From Nocardia caishijiensis NBRC 108228 (GTDB lineage Bacteria > Actinomycetota > Actinomycetes > Mycobacteriales > Mycobacteriaceae), in assembly GCF_001612825.1 (NCBI RefSeq), contig NZ_BDBE01000053.1, forward strand, positions 1 to 64,000: a stretch of 64,000 nt of DNA, given 5' to 3'. Under the pieces are notes generated by a model. The model saw only the letters and a program-made list of their open reading frames with translations, did not search any database and was not told where the DNA came from. The translations under genes and the position numbers were made by a program. The number at the start of each line of letters is the position of its first letter. Within the stretch, counting starts at the first letter, position 1. Below, piece after piece: positions 63,386 through 64,000 of the stretch.

Positions 63386-64000
63386 TCACGTCGTCGCGGC
63401 GAGTTGGGCGACGATCCGATCGGCGCCGCCACGCTCCAGCCAGTCCGGCAGGCTGGTCAGACCTGGGTGCAGGGCGCGCAGGGTCGGCAAATCGGCCTGC
63501 CAGCCGCCGGTTTCGCGGATGAGCCGCCAGGTGGCGGCGAGCTGGGGGCCGATCGCGGCGGCCTCGGCCTCGGAGATCTCGCGGTAGTGGATCGGCCGAC
63601 CGGTGGCCGCCGCGATGGTGGCCGCCGCGTCGACGGGAGTGATCGCCTCGCCCGCCAGTTCGAGCTCTCGACCGTGCCAACCGTCGGGGTCCGCGAACGC
63701 CAGCGCGGCGAAGACGGCGATGTCGTCGAGCGCGATCATCTGCAGCGGCCGATCGGCGACGAAGAGATGGCGGTGCTCCCCATCGGCCCGGATGCCGTCC
63801 ACCGGTGAGCCCTGCATCAGGTAGTTCTCCATGAACCGCACCGGTCGCAACAGGGTGAAGCGCAACCCCGACGCGCGGATCGCGTCCTCGATGCGGTGCT
63901 TGCCCTCTTGCCCCCACGAGTCGGCCGGGCCCATGGTGGCGATCCCGGAGAAGACGATCTGCTCGACCCCGGCCGCGCGCGCCGCCTCGACCACGGCGGT
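63386..64000 (-). CDS. NmrA-like NAD(P)-binding protein (5' end outside window)
   Basis: The C-terminal part of an atypical short-chain dehydrogenase of the NmrA/NAD(P)H-binding family. Visible are the strand QIVFSGIATMGP, the GxxK-like helix HRIEDAIRASGLRFTLLRPVRFMENYL (in part SGLRFTLLRPVRFMENYL) and the domain end EAITPVDAAATIAAATGRPI followed by YREISEAEAAA. The Rossmann N-terminus with GxxGxxG lies beyond position 64000. The stop is 4 bp from the smc stop on the opposite strand. Relatives act as redox sensors or quinone/flavin-type oxidoreductases; the substrate is unknown. Confidence 0.85.
   Translation of the reverse strand, partial: TAVVEAARAAGVEQIVFSGIATMGPADSWGQEGKHRIEDAIRASGLRFTLLRPVRFMENYLMQGSPVDGIRADGEHRHLFVADRPLQMIALDDIAVFAALAFADPDGWHGRELELAGEAITPVDAAATIAAATGRPIHYREISEAEAAAIGPQLAATWRLIRETGGWQADLPTLRALHPGLTSLPDWLERGGADRIVAQLAATT

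Overview
The window is a high-GC actinobacterial chromosome segment whose gene order closely follows the Mycobacterium tuberculosis leuB-to-smc region (leuB, FAH-family gene, gltX, IclR regulator, leuCD, hupB, mutT1, ppk, cofC/fbiD, gpsA, ddl, thiL, ung, rpmB, DAK2 gene, recG, pyc, rsmD, coaD, sepIVA, DUF177, rpmF, rnc, mutM, osmC, acyP, smc). Non-mycobacterial cargo and the general style of the proteins point to a mycolate-containing genus such as Nocardia. This genus call is inference from synteny and codon/GC character; no rRNA gene is present.

Layout. 1-12.6 kb: a 42-bp tandem repeat at the window edge, leuB, a Uma2-type nuclease, a divergent nickel/cobalt efflux module (nmtR and a P1B-4 ATPase), an MFS exporter, an FAH-family enzyme, gltX, tRNA-Gln and tRNA-Glu, an IclR/NdgR-type regulator divergent from leuCD, and hupB. 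12.6-19.4 kb: mutT1-ppk and cofC on the minus strand, then an intact IS110-family element inserted just upstream of gpsA. 19.4-31.3 kb: ddl, DUF3515, thiL-ung, a small secreted protein, crotonase-GNAT, rpmB, a DAK2/FakA-like protein, recG and a RamB/PrpR-type regulator. 31.5-41.9 kb: pyc-rsmD-coaD, GtrA, sepIVA, DUF177-rpmF-rnc-mutM, a RibD-C reductase and a PHP protein. 42-47 kb: a membrane-anchored phosphate-binding-like protein, then a GT4 glycosyltransferase with an amylo-1,6-glucosidase-like enzyme. 47-55.5 kb: a complete kdp locus (tiny ORF-kdpF-A-B-C divergent from kdpD-E). 55.7-64 kb: osmC, acyP, a DUF1190-like/ATP-grasp/DUF350 cassette, a DUF1707 protein, smc, and the 3' part of an NmrA-like gene.

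How genes work together. leuB and leuCD supply leucine biosynthesis under an IclR regulator. A TCTCA-N5-TGAGA palindrome upstream of leuC recurs upstream of the MFS gene, suggesting shared control. nmtR keeps the nickel-sensing residues of its M. tuberculosis homologue and shares a palindrome-bearing promoter region with its efflux ATPase. The kdp locus is a K+ uptake pump with its two-component system. Several genes show a TANNNT box 6-8 nt before the start codon, consistent with leaderless transcription.

Most interesting signals. (1) The IS110 left end carries three successive stem-loops whose loops contain matches to the inferred target and donor junctions, as expected for a bridge RNA. 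(2) A 27-codon ORF overlaps the kdpF start. (3) A DUF1190-like/GspS-like/DUF350 cassette sits next to smc. (4) An intergenic repeat family occurs after coaD, after kdpE and before smc. (5) There is a 54-bp repeat expansion in the SMC hinge. All functional calls rest on reading motifs by eye; no database search was run.
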